From: an uncultured Flavobacteriales bacterium
GTDB lineage: Bacteria > Bacteroidota > Bacteroidia > Flavobacteriales > Crocinitomicaceae
Direction of reading: 5' to 3'
Length of the DNA: 15,212 nucleotides
Assembly (NCBI GenBank): GCA_946480815.1
Contig: CAMLLB010000073.1
Coordinates: forward strand, 1-15,212
Shown: piece after piece, positions 6,618-14,043 of the stretch
How the letters are laid out: the number at the start of each line of letters is the position of its first letter
How positions within the stretch are numbered: position 1 is the stretch's first letter
The notes under the pieces: model-generated
What the model was told of the DNA's origin: nothing
Database searches by the model: none
The model's input: the letters and a program-made list of their open reading frames with translations, nothing else
Translations under genes and position numbers: made by a program

Positions 6618-7292
6618 ATGACAACTCTGAAAAAAGCATTCGCAAGTTCCGTAGGAAAGAAGATCACCATGTCTTTAAGCGGCTTATTCCTGATCAGCTT
6701 TTTGATCGTTCATGCTTCGATCAATGCACTGATTTTCTATAACGATCATGGCAAAACCTTCACGATCGGTGCACATTTTATGGCTACCAATCCAATTATC
6801 CGTACACTCGAAATTGTTTTGATCGTCGGGTTCATCATTCACATTGTGCAAGGATTGAAGCTTTGGTACGAAAACCGGAAAGCCAGGCCAATTTCCTATG
6901 CTTACAGGAAAGACAACACACCCGATGTGAAGTGGTACAGCAAAAGCATGACCTTATTCGGTACTTTGATCTTACTGTTCCTGGTGGTTCACACCCAAAA
7001 CTTTTGGATCCCGAACCGGATCCATCAATTTCAAACCGGTGAGGAGCTGGACTTATACGGCATGATGCTAGAAAAATTCAGCAACCCGGTCGAAGTGCTT
7101 ATTTATCTTCTCGGCTGTCTGTCACTTGCCTGGCATTTGCTGCATGGTTTTAAAAGTGCTTTTCAATCCCTGGGGCTGAACCATCGGAAATACAATCCCT
7201 TCATTCTGAAATTATCTTATGCTTTTGCAATCGTTCTGCCTTTAACGCTTGCTATGATGCCGGTTTCGATCTATTTGGGATGGTTGAAGTGA
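6618..7292 (+). CDS. sdhC: succinate dehydrogenase / fumarate reductase cytochrome b subunit
   Basis: A 224-residue integral membrane protein, the usual length of the Bacteroidota cytochrome b558 family. There are five helices at about 17-42, 62-83, 109-127, 158-178 and 199-221. Conserved histidines expected to ligate the two hemes are His32 (IVHASIN), His75 (FIIHIVQG), His125 (LVVHTQNFW) and His173/His176 (AWHLLHGF). The SLGLNHRKYNP loop before the last helix is also typical. In this family the subunit anchors the flavoprotein SdhA and the iron-sulfur SdhB and passes electrons between succinate and quinone. In most Bacteroidota the order is sdhC-sdhA-sdhB in one operon. Here the next gene starts 4 bp past the stop on the opposite strand, so sdhA and sdhB are not adjacent. 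The start ATG at 6618 matches the family N-terminus. Confidence 0.9.
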   Translation: MTTLKKAFASSVGKKITMSLSGLFLISFLIVHASINALIFYNDHGKTFTIGAHFMATNPIIRTLEIVLIVGFIIHIVQGLKLWYENRKARPISYAYRKDNTPDVKWYSKSMTLFGTLILLFLVVHTQNFWIPNRIHQFQTGEELDLYGMMLEKFSNPVEVLIYLLGCLSLAWHLLHGFKSAFQSLGLNHRKYNPFILKLSYAFAIVLPLTLAMMPVSIYLGWLK

Positions 7293-7296
7293 TGGA

Positions 7297-8847
7297 CTAC
7301 TTAATTTTTGACTTCACAATTTCAATACGTGCCAGTATCCGTTCGTGATCGGGTGCTAATTTCAATCCTTCCTCAAGGATTTTTAAAGCTGCTTTGTAAT
7401 CGTTTTCACGATACAAGTATGCTCCTGCTTCGGCATAAAGCCACCCGATATTTTCAGAATCCAGGACTTCTCTATCTTCCATGGCTTCCATCGTCTTTAT
7501 AGCCTGGTCGAAATACATTTTCCCTTTCACACCATCATCATCCGCATAAAATTTATTGGAAACTTCCGTATAGGCATAAAAGTATGCGGCCAGGAAAAGA
7601 TTGTGTTTTTGCAAAAAGGTATATTGGTTAGCATACATGTCCAGTTTCGCTAGTATATCTTCTCCTTCATATTTATCAAGAGTCTGCAAAATACTTCTCA
7701 CAAGCCAAAGTTGGATACCAGGTGTTTCTGCGGAAGTTTTATACGACAATTCCGCGTATTCCAATTGTTTCTTCAGATTATATGCATTGGCATAATAATC
7801 AGACAAACAAAAATAGTACAAGCCACCCAACCTGTTAAGAACCACAGTATCTCTTAAATTTTGTTTCATATAGGTGTAACTCGAATCTGCCAGTGGTTTG
7901 TTTCCCTTTGTCAGGAATTGTTCATTCAGGAATTTTGCATATTGATAAAAAACCTTCGTCTGATCAGCTTTTTTCAAGTTTGAATATCCAACCAGGTAAC
8001 CAATATCCTTCAAATTATCAAATTTTGCATCTGAAATTAAAGTCACTAAAAACTCCGCTTTAAGTAATGTCGTTTTTTCAACATCATACCATTTTTCGGC
8101 CTTGGAAATCTGATTAAAGGCTTCTATCAAATTATTTTCATTTACAGCAACGAGTGCTTCATTGAAATATTGAATGCCGGCCAGTTGTTTTAAATCGACT
8201 ACGCTGTTTGTATTAAAGAACGCATTATAAACCTGAAACTCTCCCTGTTGACGGATTTTTTCAGGAGTGGACAAACCGAATTCCACCAAGGTCCGTACGG
8301 CTTTTGATACGTCTTTACGGGCCGGAAGGTAGTTTACCTCTCTTAATGTGGTCATTTCCACAGAAATTACTTTTGTATCCGGATAAGCCATGATATAAAC
8401 ATGGGTAGGTTGCTCCTGAATATTGTATGGAATATCCAATTCCTCCAGTACCAATGCAAAAAGAGCTGTTGCCGAAACACAGTTATATTGGCCCGTTTTA
8501 AAAATTTCATTAAATGGAGAAACGTATTTATAACGTTTCAGAAAACGGTTATGAACTTTTTCATGAAGTTCCTTTATTAGCTTGGCCTCGGATAAGCGCA
8601 TGATGTTCGATGATCTGATTTCACTCATAAACGCATCCAGTTCCTTTTTCACAGCAAGCGTTTGTTCCTCGGAAGCATCTGTTCCCAAAGCCATCAAGCG
8701 CTCCAAGTGAGTTGCATTTTTATTCAGGAATATTTCCTTTTCATAACCTGATTGGTACTTTTCGAGTTCAAATGATCCTATCTGTGAAAACAAATCTGAA
8801 AAATTGCAAGTCAGACAGAAAATAAGTAAAAGGCATTTCATATTCAT
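7297..8847 (-). CDS. exported transglutaminase-like protein with C-terminal TPR
   Basis: About 516 residues from the ATG at 8845-8847; an ATG two codons later is equally possible. A signal peptide (MKCLLLIFCLTCNFSDLFS-Q) places it in the periplasm. Residues about 95-190 resemble the transglutaminase-like/SirB1-type fold: YNCVSATALFALVLEELDIP carries the putative nucleophile Cys123, THVYIMAYP has His149, and SVEMT has Glu164, a possible Cys-His-Glu triad. The remainder is helical, with a clear tetratricopeptide repeat near the end (GWLYAEAGAYLY ... ALKILEEGLKLAPDH). It may be a protease, a peptide-crosslinking enzyme or a non-catalytic scaffold; I cannot choose. A frame extension to TTG at 8895 overlaps a perfect -7 box and is rejected. 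The stop is 4 bp from the sdhC stop. Confidence 0.75.
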   Translation of the reverse strand: MNMKCLLLIFCLTCNFSDLFSQIGSFELEKYQSGYEKEIFLNKNATHLERLMALGTDASEEQTLAVKKELDAFMSEIRSSNIMRLSEAKLIKELHEKVHNRFLKRYKYVSPFNEIFKTGQYNCVSATALFALVLEELDIPYNIQEQPTHVYIMAYPDTKVISVEMTTLREVNYLPARKDVSKAVRTLVEFGLSTPEKIRQQGEFQVYNAFFNTNSVVDLKQLAGIQYFNEALVAVNENNLIEAFNQISKAEKWYDVEKTTLLKAEFLVTLISDAKFDNLKDIGYLVGYSNLKKADQTKVFYQYAKFLNEQFLTKGNKPLADSSYTYMKQNLRDTVVLNRLGGLYYFCLSDYYANAYNLKKQLEYAELSYKTSAETPGIQLWLVRSILQTLDKYEGEDILAKLDMYANQYTFLQKHNLFLAAYFYAYTEVSNKFYADDDGVKGKMYFDQAIKTMEAMEDREVLDSENIGWLYAEAGAYLYRENDYKAALKILEEGLKLAPDHERILARIEIVKSKIK

Positions 8848-8892
8848 TCGCGCTTGTTGGTGATTTCGATTTATGTCGATTGGTTTTAGATG

Positions 8893-8900
8893 CAAATTTA
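8893..8900 (-). promoter_or_regulatory. -7 promoter box of the transglutaminase-like gene
   Basis: TAAATTTG on the minus strand matches the Bacteroidota -7 consensus TAnnTTTG exactly, 45 bp upstream of the ATG at 8847. No good TTG is visible at the -33 position. The expected leader is about 40 nucleotides. Confidence 0.45.
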
Positions 8901-9165
8901 CGGATAAAGATAAGAGCAGAGCATTTGAAGTAAAGTTTCATTCCTAATTCTTAATCATTAAAAAATGGTATCTTACAATTGTTCTTTAGTTGAGTCACTT
9001 TCACTTAATTCTGAACACCGTAGCAGTATACATATGAATTTGTGAGGGAAATGTTTCCCATTTGAACGGATCACCGGTTGATTTTTCAGGAAGCACAAAA
9101 ATCAGTATTTTACATCAGAACAGTTGATTGAAAACCGATCCTGTAAACTTAAAAACCAGCGTCTT
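8901..9165. other. intergenic region between divergent transglutaminase-like and MFS genes
   Basis: The full gap between the two start codons is 318 bp. Apart from the -7 box at 8893-8900 and the palindrome at 9046-9059, I see no open frame, repeat or strong promoter. AT-rich stretches such as 8941-8965 carry no recognised signal. The promoter of the MFS gene was not identified. Confidence 0.6.
9046..9059. promoter_or_regulatory. operator-like palindrome GGGAAATGTTTCCC upstream of the MFS gene
   Basis: Perfect 6-bp arms GGGAAA/TTTCCC around TG, 107 bp upstream of the exporter ATG. It has no T-run and is too small for a terminator, which makes a repressor or activator site more likely. No regulator gene is adjacent. 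Confidence 0.4.
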
Positions 9166-10701
9166 ATGTCGGGAATTTCTTTGAAAAGTGCAACAGGGAA
9201 ATGGGTTTTATTCTCTACGATCATGGCTACTTCCATGGTCTTCATTGACGGAAGTGCACTCAATGTTGTCCTTCCATCCCTGCAAAGGGATTTAAAAGCC
9301 ACAGGTGCAGATATCTTTTGGGTATTGAATGCTTATTTGCTGATATTGGCTTCGCTGATGTTGCCGGGAGGATCGCTGGGAGATCAATTCGGCAGAAAGA
9401 AGATCTTTGCGTTAGGGATCACCATTTTCACCATCGGTTCTTTACTTTGCGGCCTTTCCCCGAATACCCAATTCCTGATCGCTGCACGACTCATTCAGGG
9501 TTTAGGAGGCGCATTCATGGTCCCGGGAAGTCTTTCATTGATTACTTCACTCATCAATGAACAGGAGAGAGGGAAAGCGATTGGTACCTGGTCGGCTGTC
9601 ACCACTATTGTGAGTATCGGCGGACCGGTGATCGGTGGAATTCTGGGTGATCACGGTTTATGGCGGTATATCTTTTTCATCAACATCCCGATCGGCATTG
9701 TTTCACTTATTATTCTTTGGTCGAAAGTGCCTGAAACCTCCAATGAGGACGATACAAAGAAAGTAGATATTCCCGGTGCTCTTTTCCTGGTTGCCGGTCT
9801 GGCTGCTATCACTTACAGTTTCCTGAAATTCCCGGAAACAGGTCTGAAAGACTGGAAAGTCAACGCCATCCTGGTTTTCGGGATCCTGGACTTAATCTTA
9901 TTCCTGGTCGTGGAAAAACGAAGTAAAAATCCGATGATCCATTTGAAACTCTTCTCGAATATTCATTTTACAGGTTTAAACCTCCTGACATTCTTCCTGT
10001 ATGGTGCATTGGGTGGGGGATTCCTGTTTTTAAGCCTCAATTTGGTACAGATCCAGGGATATACCCAAACAGAATCCGGGTTGACATTCCTGCCGTTCAC
10101 TTTCATTCTCGGATTATTTTCCAGGTACATCGGAGCGCTCTCCGATCGTTTGGGATCCAGGCTATTCCTGATCATTGGTCCTTTCACTGTTGGGTTGGGT
10201 TTCCTGTTCCTGTCTTTTATCAGACAAACCGATGGATCTTCTGATTATTGGATTTCCTATTTCCCCGGAATGATCCTGGTAAGTATCGGGATGTTGTTGA
10301 CCGTAGTACCACTTACTACAGCCGTTATGACCTCCATCAGTCAAAAACAATCCGGAATTGCTTCGGGAGTCAACAACGCAGTATCACGCATTGCAGGCAT
10401 CTTTTCGAATGCTGCATTCGGAGGTCTTGCTTTATTGATTTTCACCCAGGTAGTTCTTCAAAAACTCGAAGGATCGGAGTTCAGGGAAACACAAAAAGCA
10501 CAAATTGTTGCAGAAACTGCCAATCTGGGCAATGCCGAAATCCCTCCCGGGACATTTAGTAACGCCCAAAAAGCACACATCCGGGAACTCTACCATAACT
10601 CGTTTCTGACTGCTTATCAATCCATTTTATGGGTTTGCACACTGATGTGTTTTGTTGCTTCGGGAATTGCTTACCTGACCTTGAAAAAGGGAAGAGGGTA
10701 G
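9166..10701 (+). CDS. DHA2-family (EmrB/QacA-type) 14-helix MFS exporter
   Basis: A 511-residue protein with about 14 hydrophobic segments, the length and layout of DHA2 drug:H+ antiporters. It has a conserved Asp28 in helix 1 (FIDGSALNVVLP), an FWVLNAYLL segment in helix 2, motif A GDQFGRKK (72-79) between helices 2 and 3, and motif C GGPVIGG (152-158) in helix 5. Residues about 430-475 form the long periplasmic loop before the last helix that is usual in this family. It should export toxic hydrophobic compounds or metabolites across the inner membrane using the proton gradient; the substrate cannot be read from sequence. The ATG at 9166 fits the family N-terminus; a 14-residue extension to TTG at 9124 is unlikely. 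No membrane-fusion or outer-membrane partner is adjacent, so it probably acts alone. Confidence 0.9.
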   Translation: MSGISLKSATGKWVLFSTIMATSMVFIDGSALNVVLPSLQRDLKATGADIFWVLNAYLLILASLMLPGGSLGDQFGRKKIFALGITIFTIGSLLCGLSPNTQFLIAARLIQGLGGAFMVPGSLSLITSLINEQERGKAIGTWSAVTTIVSIGGPVIGGILGDHGLWRYIFFINIPIGIVSLIILWSKVPETSNEDDTKKVDIPGALFLVAGLAAITYSFLKFPETGLKDWKVNAILVFGILDLILFLVVEKRSKNPMIHLKLFSNIHFTGLNLLTFFLYGALGGGFLFLSLNLVQIQGYTQTESGLTFLPFTFILGLFSRYIGALSDRLGSRLFLIIGPFTVGLGFLFLSFIRQTDGSSDYWISYFPGMILVSIGMLLTVVPLTTAVMTSISQKQSGIASGVNNAVSRIAGIFSNAAFGGLALLIFTQVVLQKLEGSEFRETQKAQIVAETANLGNAEIPPGTFSNAQKAHIRELYHNSFLTAYQSILWVCTLMCFVASGIAYLTLKKGRG

Positions 10702-10742
10702 GTGTTATACCGTTTTTAAAGAACGTTGCAGGTTGATCGTGC

Positions 10743-10773
10743 TTGCAATTTGACAATCTAATACTTACATTCG
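10743..10773 (+). promoter_or_regulatory. candidate promoter of the FxLYD-like lipoprotein gene
   Basis: TTG (10743-10745) is followed after 20 bases by TACATTCG (10766-10773), one mismatch from TAnnTTTG. The ATG at 10796 would follow a leader of about 15-18 nucleotides. Confidence 0.35.
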
Positions 10774-10795
10774 AAGCCTAAATTATTACCTGCAC

Positions 10796-11311
10796 ATGAA
10801 ACTATTCACCAACTTATTGCTATTGGCAATTATTTTCTCTTTAACTAATTGCGAAACCAATTCTCAATCCGCTAATTTCCAGGATGAGTTCACACAAGAT
10901 TCACCCGAACCTGAAAAAGAAAAAACTCCTGAAGAACTGCGGGCTGAATTGAAGGATAAAGAAGAAAACTCACCTTTGGACTACCTGTCCTGCGGAGAAG
11001 TGAGAATGATCCCACAGGAAAGGCAAACAAGAAGCGCCGGACTTTTTCACGATGCGGAGTATGAACCCGACGGAGCCATCTTCAAAGGAACCATCAGTAA
11101 CAGCGCGACTTTAGGAAGATTTAAAGATCCAAAAATCAAAATCCTCTTTTATTCCCATACCAATACATTGATAGATACGCAATTATATGTGATCTATGAA
11201 TACCTGAACCCTCAATCAACAATCAGTTTTTCCTTCAAAGCAGATTCATATCCGCAGGCTTATGATCGTTTTCGGGTAGAACTTGTTGAGGCAAGTGTAG
11301 CAGATTACTAA
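10796..11311 (+). CDS. lipoprotein with FxLYD-like beta domain
   Basis: A 171-residue protein with a lipobox LTNC (Cys19) after a hydrophobic leader. Residues about 20-60 are acidic and low in complexity (EFTQDSPEPEKEKTPEELRAELKDKEE), probably a flexible linker. The C-terminal about 90 residues look like an immunoglobulin-type FxLYD domain: GTISNSATLGRFKDPKIKI, FYSHTNTLIDTQLYVIYEYL, and NPQSTISFSFKAD. In Bacteroidota this domain occurs in surface or periplasmic lipoproteins of unknown role. It lies 59 bp before the MtfA-like gene on the same strand; cotranscription is possible but not shown. Confidence 0.75.
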   Translation: MKLFTNLLLLAIIFSLTNCETNSQSANFQDEFTQDSPEPEKEKTPEELRAELKDKEENSPLDYLSCGEVRMIPQERQTRSAGLFHDAEYEPDGAIFKGTISNSATLGRFKDPKIKILFYSHTNTLIDTQLYVIYEYLNPQSTISFSFKADSYPQAYDRFRVELVEASVADY

Positions 11312-11370
11312 CAGAAATTCTTCCGGATTAGGATACGTTATATTTATCATTTGAACTACCTTTAGCCCCG

Positions 11371-12225
11371 ATGAATTCAACCTATATTTATTTAGCGATT
11401 GGAGTAGCAATTAGCGTATTGATCGGCTATTCCCGGTATAGTATCAGAAAAAACGGTACGGGACGAAAGCCTGACCGGTCTTTTCCGCAGCAATGGAGGA
11501 CACTGTTGGTTCAACACGTAGCTTTCTATAATCGCTTAAACCCACTTGAACGGACTAAATTTGAAAATCGCATCCATATTTTTTTGTTGAATGTTCAAAT
11601 TGTTGGTATCGAAACAGAAGTCACGCACTTGGACCGCATTTTAATTGCTTCCGGTGCAATCATTCCTATTTTCGGTTTCGATTCCTGGCATTATTCCAAC
11701 CTGCGGGTAATTGAACTTCACCCGGACCAGTTCCTGATCCCGAACACCCAACAATATGCCAACGGATTGGTTGGCTGGGGAAAAATGGAGGGAAAGGTCA
11801 AACTGTCCCGGAAAGCACTTGTTCATGGATTTTATGATAACAACGACCAAAAAAACGTGGCCATCCATGAATTCGTTCATGTCCTCGATATGCAGGATGG
11901 AAGCGTTGACGGAAAAATGGCAAAGATTATGAAAGAAATTGACATCAAACCGTGGTTACAGATCATCAACAATCAAATGAACACGATTCAAGTGGGAAAT
12001 TCCAGCATTCGTGATTATGGTTCGACCAGCCAGGCTGAATTTTTGGCCGTAGTGAGTGAATTCTTTTTTGAAAGTCCGCAGAAAATGAAAACGGAACACC
12101 CACAGCTTTATTACATGCTGGACCAATTTTACAATCCGAAAACACCTCCCAAAAACCAACCGAAGAATCCACCAAAAGATCAACAGAAAGGTCCGAGGGA
12201 GGTGAAGTCAGCCTTGGTGAATTGA
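11371..12225 (+). CDS. mtfA: MtfA-family (M90) zinc-dependent peptidase
   Basis: A 284-residue protein. The zinc site HEFVH is at 166-170, with Glu167 as the catalytic base. The distal zinc ligand is Glu223 in TSQAEFLAVVSEFFFE, the hallmark of the M90/MtfA family; the spacing of 57 residues is close to that of E. coli MtfA. Upstream, a FGFDSWHYSNLRVIELHP segment and GKVKLSRKALVHGF also match the family. In E. coli MtfA is a cytosolic peptidase that interacts with the glucose repressor Mlc. Here the N-terminus has a hydrophobic helix (about 5-20) followed by basic residues, so the protein is probably anchored with the catalytic part in the cytoplasm. The C-terminus (about 255-275) is a PK-rich tail absent from E. 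coli MtfA. No Mlc gene is visible, so the substrate is unknown. Confidence 0.85.
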   Translation: MNSTYIYLAIGVAISVLIGYSRYSIRKNGTGRKPDRSFPQQWRTLLVQHVAFYNRLNPLERTKFENRIHIFLLNVQIVGIETEVTHLDRILIASGAIIPIFGFDSWHYSNLRVIELHPDQFLIPNTQQYANGLVGWGKMEGKVKLSRKALVHGFYDNNDQKNVAIHEFVHVLDMQDGSVDGKMAKIMKEIDIKPWLQIINNQMNTIQVGNSSIRDYGSTSQAEFLAVVSEFFFESPQKMKTEHPQLYYMLDQFYNPKTPPKNQPKNPPKDQQKGPREVKSALVN

Positions 12226-12339
12226 AAAAAGCTTCTGTATACCAGGTAAATCAACTGTTTCAAAAAACAGAAAAGGAACTTTGAAAAACTAAAGCTAACC
12301 CTTCAATTTCTCAAAGAACCTTCTCCAGAATTTAATCCA

Positions 12340-12759
12340 TCACTCTGTTTTCCACTCCGAAACATAATTATCCTCCAAATCCCTTAATTCCATGAAATCC
12401 TTTTCCAATTGCAGGATTTCATATTCATCTGTTTGAACAGTGCCCTCAAAATTAGAAGGAGTACGCACAACAGTCAGCAAATCTGCACTATTTGAAACAG
12501 TATAAGTAATGGTCCATTGCAAATCCTGGTCATAAGCCGGAATCTGGTATACAAAAGTTCCCGAACATGGCTGATCTTTCTTTTTACAATTATCGAACGT
12601 AAATGCTCTCCGGATTCCCGACAGATCTTCAGTAGTACCATTATAGGTAGATTTGGTCTGAACCCAGGTTTCTCCTCCCAAACTCTTTAGAGCTTTCTTT
12701 TCTTTACTGCAGCTCACGATCATTGTTGCTGCAAATAACAAATACAAAATGTGTTTCAT
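12340..12759 (-). CDS. lipocalin-like lipoprotein
   Basis: A 139-residue protein with a lipobox IVSC (Cys17). The mature part starts SKEKKALKSLGGETWVQTKSTYNG and continues as alternating beta-strands (FTFDNC, GTFVYQIP, LQWTITYTVS, LLTVVRT, DEYEILQLEKDFMELRD). This resembles the small lipocalin-like lipoproteins of Bacteroidota, in which the G-x-W motif near the start (GGETW) is shared with lipocalins. Two cysteines (about 58 and 65) may form a disulfide in the KKKDQPC segment. It would sit in a membrane facing the periplasm or outside; the ligand is unknown. It is divergent from the VOC-MarR operon. Confidence 0.75.
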   Translation of the reverse strand: MKHILYLLFAATMIVSCSKEKKALKSLGGETWVQTKSTYNGTTEDLSGIRRAFTFDNCKKKDQPCSGTFVYQIPAYDQDLQWTITYTVSNSADLLTVVRTPSNFEGTVQTDEYEILQLEKDFMELRDLEDNYVSEWKTE

Positions 12760-12770
12760 GGTTTTAATTA

Positions 12771-12807
12771 TTTACGCAAAGTAAGCGCTGCAGCATGATT
12801 CCTTCAA
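12771..12807 (-). promoter_or_regulatory. promoter of the lipocalin-like lipoprotein gene
   Basis: On the minus strand TTG (12805-12807) is followed after 20 bases by TTACTTTG (12777-12784), one mismatch from TAnnTTTG. The ATG is 18 bp past the -7 box. The local context GCTTACTTTGCGTAAA is nearly the same as that upstream of the lipoprotein gene at 756-1127. Confidence 0.55.
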
Positions 12808-12856
12808 TACGGCAAAAGGCGTATTTTGGAATAACATATTCTTCTGAAAAAAGAAA

Positions 12857-12888
12857 TTTGCATATTGTTGTCGAGACTACTATATTTG
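12857..12888 (+). promoter_or_regulatory. strong promoter of the VOC-MarR operon
   Basis: TTTG (12857-12860), 20 bases, then TATATTTG (12881-12888): an exact match to the Bacteroidota -33/-7 consensus. The ATG follows at 12911, giving a leader of about 15-18 nucleotides. Confidence 0.75.
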
Positions 12889-12899
12889 CAACAACAATA
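12863..12899. promoter_or_regulatory. 9-bp inverted repeat flanking the -7 box, candidate MarR operator
   Basis: TATTGTTGT (12863-12871) and ACAACAATA (12891-12899) are perfect reverse complements, 19 bp apart. The -7 box and the likely transcription start lie between or at the right arm. A dimeric regulator bound here would block the promoter. The MarR-type protein encoded second in this operon is the natural candidate. Confidence 0.5.
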
Positions 12900-12910
12900 A
12901 ATCAAACAAC

Positions 12911-13270
12911 ATGAGACAATTAACATTTTCATCATTACAGGTAAAAAACTTAGAAGCATCCAAAGAATTCTACAACAAAAAGTTAGGTTTTGAAATACAA
13001 GATACCAATCCACAAGCTTGTGTCTTCCGGTACGGCGAAGGGCAGGCGAGTTTTGCAATCCGAACACCGCTTGAACCGTTGGAAAACCGGGAACTGGGAG
13101 TAGGAGTGGCGCTTTGGTTTGCTGTGGACCAAAAGGTAGATGAACTGAAAGAACAGTTTATTGCCAATGGAGTTACCACGACAGGAATTATTATTGACAC
13201 ACCTTTTGGAAGAGCATTTCATGTATTGGATCCCGACGGATTTAAATTAACTTTCCTGGAACCGAAATAA
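12911..13270 (+). CDS. VOC (glyoxalase/bleomycin-resistance fold) protein
   Basis: A 119-residue protein with the two beta-alpha-beta-beta-beta modules of the vicinal oxygen chelate fold: FSSLQVKNLEASKEFYNKKLGFEI at the start, VALWFAVDQKVDELKEQFIANGV in the middle, and FHVLDPDGFKLTFLEP at the end. The DPDGF and LxFLEP motifs are standard. The usual metal-binding histidine in the first strand is replaced (SSLQV), while the late Glu117 is retained, so a typical glyoxalase I metal site is incomplete. It could act as a binding or resistance protein rather than an enzyme. The ATG is 23 bp after a perfect -7 box. It is followed 7 bp later by the MarR gene, so the two form an operon. Confidence 0.85.
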   Translation: MRQLTFSSLQVKNLEASKEFYNKKLGFEIQDTNPQACVFRYGEGQASFAIRTPLEPLENRELGVGVALWFAVDQKVDELKEQFIANGVTTTGIIIDTPFGRAFHVLDPDGFKLTFLEPK

Positions 13271-13277
13271 GTGACAT

Positions 13278-13739
13278 ATGGCTGATAACATCGAATTTTT
13301 ATTCAAAAGCCCGGAAGAAAGTCCGGGCTACTTATTGTCTCAGCTCACCATGCTGTTGCAACGCAAGCAAAAGAAAGCACTCGATCCGCTGGATCTGACA
13401 CAGACACAGTTTGTATTGCTGACATCTGTTGCCTGGCTGACTAATACCAGTGAAAATGTAACGCAGGTGGAAATAGCGAATCTCAATAATTTTGACCGGA
13501 TGATGGTCTCCAAAGTTTTGCGGACCCTGCAATCCAAAGAATTGATCACCAGGCAGGAGCACGACACGGATACCCGGGCAAAGATTGTGAAACTAACCCC
13601 GAAAGGAAAACAGGTATTGCAAACCGCATTAACACAAATCGAAAACACGGACATTGCGTTTTTCTCGTATATCGGAACAGCACTTCCGGAGTTGAATAAA
13701 CAACTGCATCTGCTTATTGAAGCTAACAAAGAGGAGTAA
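13278..13739 (+). CDS. MarR-family transcriptional regulator
   Basis: A 153-residue protein with the MarR winged-helix layout: LTQTQFVLLTSVAWL helix, the DNA-recognition region TQVEIANLNNFDRMMVSKVLRTLQSKELI, and the wing EHDTDTRAKIVKLTPKGKQVL. It lacks an obvious redox cysteine. MarR proteins bind palindromes as dimers and are released by small aromatic ligands or oxidation; the ligand here is unknown. It is cotranscribed with the VOC gene, so it most likely controls that gene and itself through the inverted repeat at 12863-12899. Confidence 0.9.
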   Translation: MADNIEFLFKSPEESPGYLLSQLTMLLQRKQKKALDPLDLTQTQFVLLTSVAWLTNTSENVTQVEIANLNNFDRMMVSKVLRTLQSKELITRQEHDTDTRAKIVKLTPKGKQVLQTALTQIENTDIAFFSYIGTALPELNKQLHLLIEANKEE

Positions 13740-13758
13740 GGGTGAAATGTATATATTA

Positions 13759-13965
13759 CTACTCGCAGATTTCCTTTAATTTCCCCAGCGACCGCATAAC
13801 TGAGAAATAGCTAAAAAACCGGACAAACCAACCTCCTTTTTTATGGTTTTCGATGTTCTTCTGGATTCGAGGGTCCAGAAATTTTGCACAAATCGTACTT
13901 TCGATCATATGCCCGATATCATTGAAGATATAGCCTAAGATTAATGCCAACATTTCTTTTGACAT
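13759..13965 (-). CDS. small hypothetical protein
   Basis: A 68-residue frame from ATG to TAG with reasonable composition: MSKEMLALILGYIFNDIGHM, then basic residues and an aromatic stretch GGWFVRFFSYFSVM. There is one hydrophobic segment near the N-terminus (about 5-15) but no clear membrane helix or domain. It fills the gap between the MarR gene and the blaI-like gene, with its start facing the blaI-like promoter. No promoter was found for it. It may be a real short gene or a chance frame. Confidence 0.45.
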   Translation of the reverse strand: MSKEMLALILGYIFNDIGHMIESTICAKFLDPRIQKNIENHKKGGWFVRFFSYFSVMRSLGKLKEICE

Positions 13966-14008
13966 TGAGAATAAAACACTTCACTTTTTTGTTAAAATAA
14001 ACCTAGAA

Positions 14009-14039
14009 TTTGTTTCGTACGAAAAATTTCCTACCTTTG
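14009..14039 (+). promoter_or_regulatory. promoter of the blaI-blaR1-like operon, nearly leaderless
   Basis: TTTG (14009-14012), 19 bases, then TACCTTTG (14032-14039): an exact consensus match. The ATG begins at 14044, only 4 bases past the -7 box, so transcription should start at or within a few bases of the start codon. Confidence 0.75.
14013..14024. promoter_or_regulatory. 12-bp perfect palindrome in the promoter spacer, candidate repressor operator
   Basis: TTTCGTACGAAA is identical to its reverse complement and starts directly after the -33 TTTG. A bound dimer would occlude RNA polymerase. The gene it precedes encodes a BlaI-type repressor, a family that represses its own operon. The sequence differs from the TACA/TGTA core of classical staphylococcal and Bacillus BlaI/MecI operators. 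Confidence 0.6.
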
Positions 14040-14043
14040 AAAA

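Noticed and set aside
8848..8895. N-terminal extension of the transglutaminase-like protein to a TTG start
   Set aside because: The TTG lies inside a perfect TAnnTTTG -7 box, and the signal peptide begins at the later ATG.
9124..9165. N-terminal extension of the MFS exporter to a TTG start
   Set aside because: It adds a polar segment unlike family N-termini; the ATG at 9166 fits.
12252..12275. Short CTGTTT-CAAA-AAACAG stem after the MtfA-like gene as a terminator
   Set aside because: No T-run follows on either strand, and it is AT-rich; chance is likely.
12804..13067. Minus-strand frame over the VOC promoter and gene start
   Set aside because: Antisense to a well-supported VOC protein and crosses a consensus promoter.
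13332..13729. Minus-strand frames over the MarR gene
   Set aside because: Antisense shadows of a clear winged-helix protein.
13759..13965. Toxin-antitoxin or small regulatory partner of the neighbouring operons
   Set aside because: The small frame has no recognisable toxin or antitoxin motif and no partner; kept only as a hypothetical gene.
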